From an uncultured bacterium (GTDB taxonomy: Bacteria > Actinomycetota > Coriobacteriia > Coriobacteriales > Coriobacteriaceae), in NCBI GenBank assembly GCA_905215755.1, contig CAJMRE010000012.1:1-45738 (forward strand): 45,738 bases of DNA, given 5' to 3'. The notes under the pieces were generated by a model that was not told where the DNA came from, ran no database searches, and worked only from the letters and a program-made list of their open reading frames with translations. Below, one piece after another: positions 24,235 to 31,280 of this stretch (the stretch's first letter is position 1; each line of letters begins with the position of its first letter). The translations under genes were made by a program, and so were the position numbers.

Positions 24235-25078
24235 GTGCGAGAGCAATGTTAATGAGCTGATTGTCCCCGGGCTCGTGGGAATTCCTGGAACGGTTTCGTC
24301 AAGGCTCGCAGAATATCGGGACTGGCGCGGTGATGTCCAAGCAGATGTTTCTGATTTAGAGACATGCGCTTCGAATCTTGAGATTCAAGGCCTGGCCATT
24401 ACGGCGATTGACTTTGTTAACCCCTGCGCCCGTTACTCGGAGGTCTCCTTTGAGCTCGGTGACGATGCGATTCACGCTCGTTTGATCGAGCCTGTCGGTC
24501 GTGCCCGAGTGTCTGAGCGCGTGCCGCTGTGCCTGATGTTCCACGATATCGATCGGCCTGTGCGCGGCTGGCATCACATGACGAGATTTGCCGCCATGGG
24601 GTATGCCGTCCTCGCGCTGGATGACGATGTTGCTGGTGCGGACGACCTGCAGCGGGGGATTTCTTCGCCCGCTTTTGTCGAGCGCGTCCGTTGGGGTTGC
24701 GCGCTGGCGAAGGTGGCGCGCAATCTTGATGGCATGGACCCCGACCGCATCTTTGCATGGGGCGAGGGTCTAGGCGGCGGAGTCGCGCTGGCGGTTTCTG
24801 CTCTGGACGAGCGGGGTCTCGCCTGCACGGCGGTTGCCAATCCGCTTCCTGGCGGCCTCGAGGCGCTGTCGTCTCGGGTGCGCGGATCGGTGCTCATGGG
24901 CACATCGCTCATGGATACCGTGAGCGATCCCAAGGATCAGTTTGCCGTATTCAACGGTCTTGAGTGTGACCGGAGACATATCATCTATGCCAAATACGCT
25001 CACGAGCGCATCAATGCGTTCGAAAACGAAGTCGTCGACTTTTTTAACCAAACGTTCTACTCGTGTTCTTTGGCCTAG
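24227..25078 (+). CDS. AXE1-like pseudo-esterase lacking the catalytic serine
   Basis: A 283-residue paralogue of the preceding esterase. The clearest match is in the C-terminal part, where GTSLMDTVSDPKDQFAVFN aligns with GTGTADIVCPPATQFAVYN and YAHERINAF with FGHEEIQDF. The acid (Asp230) and base (His259) are kept, but the nucleophile elbow reads GEGLGGG, with Gly181 where the partner has Ser183. The oxyanion segment HGYPG is replaced by HDIDR, and about 42 residues between nucleophile and acid are missing. The frame is intact over its whole length and its start overlaps the esterase stop by 8 bases, so it is expressed rather than a decaying gene. It may be a non-catalytic subunit or sugar-binding partner; no function is established. 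Confidence 0.75.
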   Translation: MSKCESNVNELIVPGLVGIPGTVSSRLAEYRDWRGDVQADVSDLETCASNLEIQGLAITAIDFVNPCARYSEVSFELGDDAIHARLIEPVGRARVSERVPLCLMFHDIDRPVRGWHHMTRFAAMGYAVLALDDDVAGADDLQRGISSPAFVERVRWGCALAKVARNLDGMDPDRIFAWGEGLGGGVALAVSALDERGLACTAVANPLPGGLEALSSRVRGSVLMGTSLMDTVSDPKDQFAVFNGLECDRRHIIYAKYAHERINAFENEVVDFFNQTFYSCSLA

Positions 25079-25102
25079 ACGGCCTGGACACTGCCAACAA
25101 GA

Positions 25103-25125
25103 GTGGGCGGCATAGGGCTGCCCAC
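25103..25125 (+). promoter_or_regulatory. Stem-loop ahead of the nanA ribosome-binding site
   Basis: GTGGGCGGC (25103-25111) pairs with GCTGCCCAC (25117-25125), nine pairs with one G-T, loop ATAGG. It ends ten bases before the AAGGAG of the aldolase gene, so it may separate mRNA segments or affect initiation. Confidence 0.5.
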
Positions 25126-25146
25126 CAGACAACTAAGGAGATTCTT

Positions 25147-26067
25147 GTGGCAACTCAGAAATTCACCGGCGTTATCCCTCCCGTCGTTGTTCCCGATACC
25201 GAAGACCACCAGCTCGATGTTGCCTCCTTTGAGCGCAGCATCAACCGCATGATCGATGCCGGCGTCGATGGCTTGTTCTTCCTGGGCTCCTCGGGCGAGG
25301 TCGTCTTCTCCACCGACGAGCGTCGCCGTCAGATCATCTCCGAGGCCGTCCGTATCGTCGACCACCGCGTTCCCGTTCTGGTCGGCATCATCGACACCGA
25401 GACCGAGCGCATGATCGAGCACGGTAAGGTCGCTCAGGAGCTGGGCGCCGATGCGCTTGTCGCCACCTGCCCGTTCTATGCCCTGCAGGGCATGACCGAG
25501 GTCGAGGAGCACTTCCGCATCCTGCATGAGGAACTCGACCTGCCCATCTTCGCCTATGACATCCCCGTGTGTGTCCACACCAAGCTCCCGTGGAAGCTCC
25601 TTGCCAAGCTCGGTGCCGAGGGCGTTCTGGCCGGCGTCAAGGATTCCTCGGGTGATGACATCTCGTTCCGCTACCTCGTTCAGGAGAACGAGAAGAACGG
25701 CCATCCGATGAGCATCCTCACCGGTCACGAGGTTGTTGTCGACGGCGCCTACCTCGGTGGCGCCGACGGTTCCGTTCCGGGTCTCGCCAACGTTGAGCCC
25801 GAGGGCTACGTGCGTCAGTGGAAGGCCGCTCAGGCTGGTGACTGGGCTACCGTCAAGGCCGAGCAGGATCGCCTCAATGAGATTTCGCACATCTGGGATG
25901 TCACCTCGGGCGTCCAGGGTTATGCCGGTGGCGTCGGCGCCTTCAAGACCGCTATGAACCTCATGGGTATCTTCGACAGCCCGACCATGCCGCGCCCGGT
26001 GAAGGCCATGACCGGCGAGAACGTCGAGGCGATTAAGAAGGTCCTCCAGGACAACGGTCTCCTGTAA
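25147..26067 (+). CDS. nanA: N-acetylneuraminate lyase (DapA/NanA family)
   Basis: A 306-residue (beta/alpha)8 class I aldolase. The carboxylate-binding motif is GSSGE (residues 47-51), a variant of the usual GSTGE; the catalytic tyrosine is Tyr137 in FAYDIP and the Schiff-base lysine is Lys165 in AGVKDSSGD, the same numbers as in E. coli NanA. The lyase cleaves N-acetylneuraminate into N-acetylmannosamine and pyruvate. Dihydrodipicolinate synthase and keto-deoxy-sugar aldolases share this fold, but the ManNAc kinase and NanE downstream favour the lyase. The start is GTG at 25147, six bases after AAGGAG. Codon bias is strong. Confidence 0.82.
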   Translation: MATQKFTGVIPPVVVPDTEDHQLDVASFERSINRMIDAGVDGLFFLGSSGEVVFSTDERRRQIISEAVRIVDHRVPVLVGIIDTETERMIEHGKVAQELGADALVATCPFYALQGMTEVEEHFRILHEELDLPIFAYDIPVCVHTKLPWKLLAKLGAEGVLAGVKDSSGDDISFRYLVQENEKNGHPMSILTGHEVVVDGAYLGGADGSVPGLANVEPEGYVRQWKAAQAGDWATVKAEQDRLNEISHIWDVTSGVQGYAGGVGAFKTAMNLMGIFDSPTMPRPVKAMTGENVEAIKKVLQDNGLL

Positions 26068-26097
26068 AGCTTCCCCGGGCACCCGACCTCGCCGTTC

Positions 26098-26139
26098 AAC
26101 CGTGCGGCCATGACCCATTAGATCAATGGTCACACGGTT
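26098..26139 (+). promoter_or_regulatory. Two-tier hairpin between nanA and nanK
   Basis: AACCGTG (26098-26104) pairs with CACGGTT (26133-26139). Inside, TGACC-C-ATT (26111-26119) pairs with AATGGTCA (26125-26132) with one bulged C, loop AGATC; six bases bulge on the left side. It stands 30 bases after the nanA stop. A terminator, an RNA-processing site or an operator are all possible. Confidence 0.45.
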
Positions 26140-26240
26140 TCTTGGCGATCTCGGGCACCTGGAAAACCTTTTCCGCGCTGTGACGGCTAGCCTGACGGCG
26201 CATTTCCTGTAGTTGTTTTTTATCTCCTAAGGAGAGCGAC

Positions 26241-27206
26241 ATGGAGAACAAGTACGTCTGCTCTGTCGATATCGGCGGAACTAAGATCGCGACTGCCATC
26301 ATGGAGTACCCGGCTGACGGTAGTGTGCCCCATCCTGTTTTTGAGGCCGAGGTTCCCACCGAGGCCCAAGAGGGCGGCGAGGCCGTCTTCCAACGTATCG
26401 AGGCGTCCATCAAGGCTGCTCTCGAGGCGAATCCCGATGTCGAGGTCCTTGGCGTCGGTATCGGTGCCGCCGGCGTCGTCGATCCCAAGACGGGCGCCAT
26501 CGCGTATGCCAACGAGATCATGCCCGGCTGGTCCGGTGTTCAGTTGGGGCCGCGCCTGCGCGAGGACCTCGGTCTTCCCGTTGCCGTTGTAGGCGACGTG
26601 CAGGCTCATGCTCTGGGCGAGGCCCACTGGGGCGTCGGCAAGGGCAAGTTCTCCGTCTTGTGTCTTGGCATCGGTACGGGCATCGGTGGCGCATATGTCG
26701 AGAACGGCCGCGTGATGCAGGGCTTCCATGGTGCTGCTGGCCATATGGGCCACATCGAGTGCTCGGCTGCCGCCGGTATTCCCTGCGCCTGCGGGCGTTC
26801 CGGCCATCTGGAGTCGGTTGCTTCGGGCACTTCCATTGGTCGTATGTACGATGAGCGCTTTGGTCGCGTCGACCCCAGCCGTCCTTCGGTCGGTCGCGAT
26901 GTGAACGACCTGTGCCGTGCGGGCGACGCAAAGGCGACCGAGGTCATCCATGACGCCGGCTTTGCGCTGGGTGCCAGCTTGGGCTCGCTCGCTAACATCC
27001 TGGACCCTGAGGTCATCGTGCTTTCGGGTGGCGTGATTCACCAAGGTCCCGATTGGCGTTCGCAGACGTGGAAGGATTCGGTGCACGAGGGCTATGCCAG
27101 CCAGGCGCTCGATCCGCTTCAGGACACGCCGATCCTCATCGGTTCTCTGGAGGGCGATGCTCCGCTCATCGGTGCCGCTGAGCATCTTCTTGCCTCGTTG
27201 AAGTAA
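26241..27206 (+). CDS. nanK: ROK-family kinase, probable N-acetylmannosamine kinase
   Basis: A 321-residue sugar kinase of the ROK family. The N-terminal ATP loop is DIGGTKIA, the catalytic base is Asp119 in VGDVQAHALGEA, and a GIGTGIGGA phosphate loop follows. The zinc-binding segment reads GHIEC...CACGRSGHLE: His in GHIEC, then Cys182 and Cys184, but His189 takes the place of the usual last cysteine, a variant I believe occurs in other actinobacterial ROK proteins. There is no helix-turn-helix, so it is an enzyme rather than a ROK repressor. Placed between NanA and NanE, its likely reaction is ManNAc to ManNAc-6-phosphate. AAGGAGAG precedes the ATG. Confidence 0.85.
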   Translation: MENKYVCSVDIGGTKIATAIMEYPADGSVPHPVFEAEVPTEAQEGGEAVFQRIEASIKAALEANPDVEVLGVGIGAAGVVDPKTGAIAYANEIMPGWSGVQLGPRLREDLGLPVAVVGDVQAHALGEAHWGVGKGKFSVLCLGIGTGIGGAYVENGRVMQGFHGAAGHMGHIECSAAAGIPCACGRSGHLESVASGTSIGRMYDERFGRVDPSRPSVGRDVNDLCRAGDAKATEVIHDAGFALGASLGSLANILDPEVIVLSGGVIHQGPDWRSQTWKDSVHEGYASQALDPLQDTPILIGSLEGDAPLIGAAEHLLASLK

Positions 27207-27222
27207 ACGTATCTTCTGTAGG

Positions 27223-27253
27223 AGCCTCCCGAGACAACACGCCTCGGGAGGCT
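27223..27253 (+). terminator. Stem-loop between nanK and nanE
   Basis: Perfect 11-bp stem AGCCTCCCGAG (27223-27233) with CTCGGGAGGCT (27243-27253), loop ACAACACGC, then GTTCTG. It lies 16 bases after the nanK stop and ends 7 bases before the GAAAGG of nanE, so read-through must occur if nanE is in the same operon. Confidence 0.6.
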
Positions 27254-27276
27254 GTTCTGAGAAAGGTTACAGCCTT

Positions 27277-27963
27277 ATGACCGTCGATCCTTTGATTCAA
27301 TCCCTGAAGGGCAAGCTCGTCGTGAGCGTTCAGGCGTATATGGGCGAGCCGCTTCGTACGCCTGAGACCATGGCTCAAATGTCTCGCGCTTGCGAGCTCG
27401 GCGGCGCCGCCGCCATTCGCTGCCAGGGCCTTGCCGACATTGCCGCCATTAAGGGTCGCTGTGAGGTTCCTGTTATCGGCCTGTGGAAGGATGGGCACGA
27501 GGGCGTTTACATCACGCCGACGCTGCGCCACGCTCGCGCCTGCGTTGCTGCGGGTGCCGATATCGTGGCGATCGACGCCACCGATCGTCCGCGTCCCGAT
27601 GGCAAGACCGTCGAAGATACTTTCCGTCCGCTGCACGAGGAGGGCGTGCTCCTGATGGCCGACTGTGCCACCATCGAGGATATTCGTCGTGCTGTCGACA
27701 TGGGCTTCGACCTGGTGTCCACCACGCTGTCTCATGGTGTTGCCGCCATCGACTGCACCATGGCCGATGGCCCCGATCTGCCTCTCCTGCGTCAGGCGAC
27801 CGAGGAATTCCCCGGCCTTCCCATCATTTGCGAGGGTCGCGTGCATACGCCCGAGGAGGCTCGCGCCGCGATCGATGCTGGCGCCTGGGCCGTTGTCGTC
27901 GGCACCGCCATCACGCACCCCACGAGTATTACGAGTTGGTTCAAGGCTGCGCTTGAGGCGTAA
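27277..27963 (+). CDS. nanE: N-acetylmannosamine-6-phosphate 2-epimerase
   Basis: A 228-residue TIM-barrel protein of the NanE family, which converts ManNAc-6-phosphate to GlcNAc-6-phosphate. Characteristic blocks are KGKLVVSVQAYMGEPL at the N-terminus, AAAIRCQGLADIAAIK, GLWKDGHEGVYITPT with the catalytic lysine region, IDATDRPRP, and EGRVHTPEEA with the acidic residue. Length is normal for the family. This gene gives the strongest evidence that the whole cluster handles sialic acid. Deacetylase and deaminase genes (nagA, nagB) needed to enter glycolysis are not in the window. Confidence 0.93.
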   Translation: MTVDPLIQSLKGKLVVSVQAYMGEPLRTPETMAQMSRACELGGAAAIRCQGLADIAAIKGRCEVPVIGLWKDGHEGVYITPTLRHARACVAAGADIVAIDATDRPRPDGKTVEDTFRPLHEEGVLLMADCATIEDIRRAVDMGFDLVSTTLSHGVAAIDCTMADGPDLPLLRQATEEFPGLPIICEGRVHTPEEARAAIDAGAWAVVVGTAITHPTSITSWFKAALEA

Positions 27964-28014
27964 GACAGGCCTCGTATCCGCTCGGGGCGGTATACTCAAT
28001 ATAGGCAATTGACC

Positions 28015-28051
28015 GCGCGGGATCCGGGTTGCTGGGTCCCGCGCTTGTTTT
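28015..28051 (+). terminator. Terminator-like hairpin between nanE and rapZ
   Basis: GCGCGGGATCC (28015-28025) pairs with GGGTCCCGCGC (28034-28044), eleven pairs with one T-G, followed by TTGTTTTC. It fits a rho-independent terminator of the nan operon. However a -10-like TATACT lies at about 27991, upstream of it, so it could instead sit in the rapZ leader and act as an attenuator. Confidence 0.6.
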
Positions 28052-28064
28052 CGGGAGGCAACAC

Positions 28065-28985
28065 ATGCAAAAGGGAGATGCCATGGATGCGGCGGAGCGC
28101 TCGGAGCGCATCCCCGATATCGTCATCATCACCGGAATGTCCGGATCAGGCCGCACACAGGCCATGCACGTGTTCGAGGACATGGGCTATTTTTGCATCG
28201 ATAACCTGCCTCCGCGTCTCATCGCCCAGCTTGCCGAGCTCGTCGGCATCAATACGGGCGTGGGCAGGCATCTCGCCGTCACCTGCGATTTGCGTAGCCA
28301 GGGACTGTTTGACGAGCTGCTCGATGCGGTCGCCGCGCTCGAAGAGCGCGAGATGAGCTGCGACATCGTGTTCCTGGAGGCTTCTGACGAGGTGCTGATT
28401 CGTCGCTACAGCGAAAATCGCCGCCGTCATCCCATTGCCAAGCCGGGGGAGACTACGGCCGATGCCATTCAGCGCGAGCGCCTTCAGCTTCAGGGCGTGC
28501 GCGACCGAGCCGATATGATTATCGACACGAGCCGTCTGCGCACCTCTGCGCTGCGCAACAAGCTACGTATGGCATTTTCCGAGCTGTCCGACCAGCAGCT
28601 CATGGACGTCCACGTGTTCTCGTTTGGCTTTAAGCACGGCATGCCCGTCGAGGCGGACATTATGATCGACGTCCGCTTCCTGCCCAATCCGTTCTACGAT
28701 CCCGAGATGCGCACGATGACCGGTCTCGATAAAAAGGTCTCCGATTTTGTTCTGGACCATCCCAAGACGCAGGAGTTTTGGAAGGCTTGGACACAGCTGC
28801 TCGATACGGTGATGCCGGGCTATATCGCGGAGGGTAAGCCGCAGCTTTCTATCGCCATCGGCTGCACGGGCGGCCAGCACCGCAGCGTTGCCATTGCCGA
28901 GGCCACGGCCCGTTACTTGGAAGGCGCTCAGTATCATGTGAGCATCTCCCACCGCGACCTGTCGCGCGCCAACACGAAGGCATAG
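28065..28985 (+). CDS. rapZ: RNase adapter / nucleotide-binding protein RapZ
   Basis: A 306-residue RapZ (YvcJ) protein. The N-terminal P-loop reads GMSGSGRT, with arginine in place of the usual lysine as in many actinobacterial members; DMGYFCIDNLPP is a family hallmark. The C-terminal domain includes FSFGFKHGMP, DVRFLPNPFY and IGCTGGQHRSVAIAE. RapZ binds nucleotides and, in E. coli, hexosamine-6-phosphate-related signals with the GlmZ RNA; in Gram-positives the target is unclear. ATG 28065 has GGGAGG seven bases upstream; ATG 28083 (300 residues, behind GGGAG) is equally plausible. whiA follows after six bases, the standard rapZ-whiA pairing. Confidence 0.92.
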   Translation: MQKGDAMDAAERSERIPDIVIITGMSGSGRTQAMHVFEDMGYFCIDNLPPRLIAQLAELVGINTGVGRHLAVTCDLRSQGLFDELLDAVAALEEREMSCDIVFLEASDEVLIRRYSENRRRHPIAKPGETTADAIQRERLQLQGVRDRADMIIDTSRLRTSALRNKLRMAFSELSDQQLMDVHVFSFGFKHGMPVEADIMIDVRFLPNPFYDPEMRTMTGLDKKVSDFVLDHPKTQEFWKAWTQLLDTVMPGYIAEGKPQLSIAIGCTGGQHRSVAIAEATARYLEGAQYHVSISHRDLSRANTKA

Positions 28986-28991
28986 GCCTGC

Positions 28992-29921
28992 ATGTCGTTT
29001 ACCGCTGAGGTGCGCGACGAGCTTGCGCGCTGCGAACCCGAATGTGAATACTGCGACTTGTCGACGCTTGCCGCCCTCACGCGCGTGAGCGGTACGCTCT
29101 CGCTTGCCGGCTCTGGGCGGTATCGTTTGACGGTTGCGACTGAGACGGGAGCCGTCGCGCGCACGATGATCACGCTGACGCATCGTATCCTTAAGCTCAA
29201 AACGGAGTTCACCGTCCGCAAATCTGTCTTGCATAAGGTTCGAAACTACCTCATCACCTTGCCTGATCAGCCAGACCTGGATAAGGCCTTGGTTCTGCTG
29301 GGTATCCTCGACCGTAGGGGAGGACTTGTCGCCGGCGTACCCCGACATATCGTTGCCCGTCCTTGCTGTAGACTTGCCTATATCCGCGGCGCGCTCATCG
29401 CGGGCGGCTTCGTGGCCGATCCACGCGGCGATTTTCATTTGGAGATCGCTGTGCAGGGCGAGCAATATGCCAAGGGACTTTGCGATCTGTTGGAGCAGAT
29501 TGGGGTCCATGCTCGTGTTAATGCACGGCGGGGGTCATATGCCGTGTACATTAAGAGCGCCGAGGAAATCGAGCATCTATTAAAGTTGATTGGTGCCAAG
29601 CGCAGCGTTGCCGAGATTGAGGAGGCGCGCGCGGTCAAGTTGGTTAAGAACGATGTGAACCGTCGCGTGAATGCCGAGCTCGCCAACCAGACCAGAAGCG
29701 CCGGTGCCGCCCAACATCAGCTTGCGCTTATCGATGAGCTCGAGCAGCGTGGCCTTCGCGATGCGCTTCCGGATGCCTTGGCGGTCTTTTGCGACCTGCG
29801 CGAGCGCTATCCTGATCTGTCGCTGCGTGATTTGGGGGAGATGGCTGACCCTCCCTTGTCGAAGTCAGCCCTCTACCATCGTGTTTTACGGCTTGAAAAG
29901 CTCATTGAAGCAAACAGGTAG
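28992..29921 (+). CDS. whiA: DNA-binding protein WhiA
   Basis: A 309-residue WhiA: N-terminal MSFTAEVRDELAR, a LAGLIDADG-like domain (YIRGALIAGGFVADPRGDFHLEI) that lost nuclease function, and a C-terminal helix-turn-helix with SLRDLGEMADPPLSKSALYHRVLRLEK. WhiA is present in nearly all Gram-positives; it regulates sporulation septation in Streptomyces and affects cell division in Bacillus. The ATG at 28992 has only a weak ribosome-binding site and probably depends on coupling with rapZ. Confidence 0.95.
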   Translation: MSFTAEVRDELARCEPECEYCDLSTLAALTRVSGTLSLAGSGRYRLTVATETGAVARTMITLTHRILKLKTEFTVRKSVLHKVRNYLITLPDQPDLDKALVLLGILDRRGGLVAGVPRHIVARPCCRLAYIRGALIAGGFVADPRGDFHLEIAVQGEQYAKGLCDLLEQIGVHARVNARRGSYAVYIKSAEEIEHLLKLIGAKRSVAEIEEARAVKLVKNDVNRRVNAELANQTRSAGAAQHQLALIDELEQRGLRDALPDALAVFCDLRERYPDLSLRDLGEMADPPLSKSALYHRVLRLEKLIEANR

Positions 29922-29966
29922 TTTGAAGTAACGACTTATATATGGATTTAGCTGCTATTTTAGTAT

Positions 29967-29980
29967 TTAAAACGTTTTAA
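29967..29980. promoter_or_regulatory. 14-bp perfect palindrome upstream of gap
   Basis: TTAAAACGTTTTAA lies in the AT-rich 193-base gap between whiA and the glycolytic genes. The ACGT-centred symmetry resembles operators of LacI-family regulators. Downstream, AATTTCGAG...CTCGTGAAATT forms an imperfect hairpin, and TATATT at about 30038 could be the -10 of the gap promoter. No regulator can be named. Confidence 0.4.
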
Positions 29981-30114
29981 CGTAAATTTGATTTTCAATT
30001 TCGAGCATTCTCGTGAAATTCAAGTCAAAAAAAAGGTATATTAGGCGAGTGGTTAGTTTGTGGGCCTCAACGGCGGGCGCTGTAGCTCGCGGGGGCCTTA
30101 CGAAAGGAGACACA

Positions 30115-31140
30115 ATGGCAGTAAAGGTTGCTATTAACGGCTTCGGTCGCATCGGTCGTCTGGCTTTCCGTCAGATGTTCGGTCATGAGGGCTCCGAGAT
30201 CGTCGCTATCAACGACCTCACCTCTCCCGATATGCTCGCTTACCTGCTGAAGTACGACTCCACGCAGGGCAACTACGCTCGCGATCACGAGGTCGTTGCT
30301 GGCGAGGATTCCATCACCGTTGACGGCAAGGAGATCAAGATCTACAAGGAGGCCGACGCCAACAACCTGCCTTGGGGCGACCTCGACGTCGACGTCGTTC
30401 TCGAGTGCACCGGCTTCTACACCAGCAAGGCTAAGGCTCAGGCCCACATCAACGCTGGCGCCAAGAAGGTCGTCATCTCCGCTCCGGCCGGCAGTGATCT
30501 GCCCACCATCGTGTACAACGTCAACCATGAGACGCTGACCGCTGAGGACAACATCATCTCCGCTGCTTCCTGCACCACCAACTGCCTCGCCCCGATGGCC
30601 AAGGGTCTGAACGACTTCGCTCCCATCGTGTCCGGCATCATGACCACCATCCACGCCTTCACCGGCGACCAGATGCCGCTCGACGGCCCGCAGCGCAAGG
30701 GCAACTTCCGTCGCTCCCGCGCCTGCTCCGAGAACATCGTCCCGAACACCACGGGCGCTGCCAAGGCCATCGGCCTGGTTCTCCCCGAGCTCAACGGCAA
30801 GCTCATCGGTGCCGCCCAGCGCGTCCCGACGCCGACCGGCTCGCTGACCAACCTCTACGCCGTCGTTGACAAGAAGGTCACCGTCGACGAGGTCAACGCT
30901 GCCATGAAGGCTTACGCCGAGACCATCCCCGAGACCTTCGCCTACAACGAGGACCAGATCGTCTCCCGCGACATCGTCGGCGAGACCCACGGCTCCATCT
31001 TCGACGCCACTCAGACCATGTGCTCTGACCTCGGCAACGGTCAGACCCTCGTTCAGGTCACCTCTTGGTACGACAACGAGAACTCCTACACCTCTCAGAT
31101 GGTCCGCACCATCAAGTACTTCGAGAAGTTCGTTGCTTAA
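30115..31140 (+). CDS. gap: Glyceraldehyde-3-phosphate dehydrogenase
   Basis: A 341-residue GAPDH, which oxidises glyceraldehyde-3-phosphate to 1,3-bisphosphoglycerate with NAD and phosphate. The Rossmann motif INGFGRIGR is at residues 7-15, Asp34 in AINDLT favours NAD over NADP, and the catalytic Cys153 sits in ASCTTN. Codon use is extremely biased to C-ending codons, as expected for one of the most expressed proteins. AAAGGAGA precedes the ATG at 30115. It leads the glycolytic block but has its own terminator. Confidence 0.97.
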   Translation: MAVKVAINGFGRIGRLAFRQMFGHEGSEIVAINDLTSPDMLAYLLKYDSTQGNYARDHEVVAGEDSITVDGKEIKIYKEADANNLPWGDLDVDVVLECTGFYTSKAKAQAHINAGAKKVVISAPAGSDLPTIVYNVNHETLTAEDNIISAASCTTNCLAPMAKGLNDFAPIVSGIMTTIHAFTGDQMPLDGPQRKGNFRRSRACSENIVPNTTGAAKAIGLVLPELNGKLIGAAQRVPTPTGSLTNLYAVVDKKVTVDEVNAAMKAYAETIPETFAYNEDQIVSRDIVGETHGSIFDATQTMCSDLGNGQTLVQVTSWYDNENSYTSQMVRTIKYFEKFVA

Positions 31141-31179
31141 TTTAGCTTTTAGCGAATAGCTCGTTGAGCGTCTAAAGAA

Positions 31180-31224
31180 GGGCGCGGCCTTATAGGGCTT
31201 ACACCCTAGGGTCGCGCCCTTTTT
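31180..31224 (+). terminator. Rho-independent terminator after gap
   Basis: GGGCGCG (31180-31186) pairs with CGCGCCC (31213-31219), with additional TAGGG/CCCTA pairing inside, and is followed by five or more T residues (31220-31224). It would end most gap transcripts; pgk-tpiA-gpmI then need read-through or their own promoter. Confidence 0.85.
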
Positions 31225-31280
31225 ATAAGAAATCGTCTGCCGTAATGGGAGGCAGACACGTACGAAAGGTAGAAGCAAAC

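Noticed and set aside
24227..25078. Second AXE1-like gene as a decaying pseudogene
   Set aside because: The frame is intact over 283 codons, overlaps the upstream stop in the usual operon manner, and keeps two of three catalytic positions, which argues for a maintained protein.
25147..26067. Annotation as dihydrodipicolinate synthase (DapA)
   Set aside because: The fold alone allows it, but the genes around it (ROK kinase, NanE) and the absence of lysine-pathway genes favour N-acetylneuraminate lyase.
26241..27206. ROK protein as transcriptional repressor of the nan operon
   Set aside because: There is no N-terminal helix-turn-helix; the protein begins directly with the ATP-binding DIGGTKIA loop.
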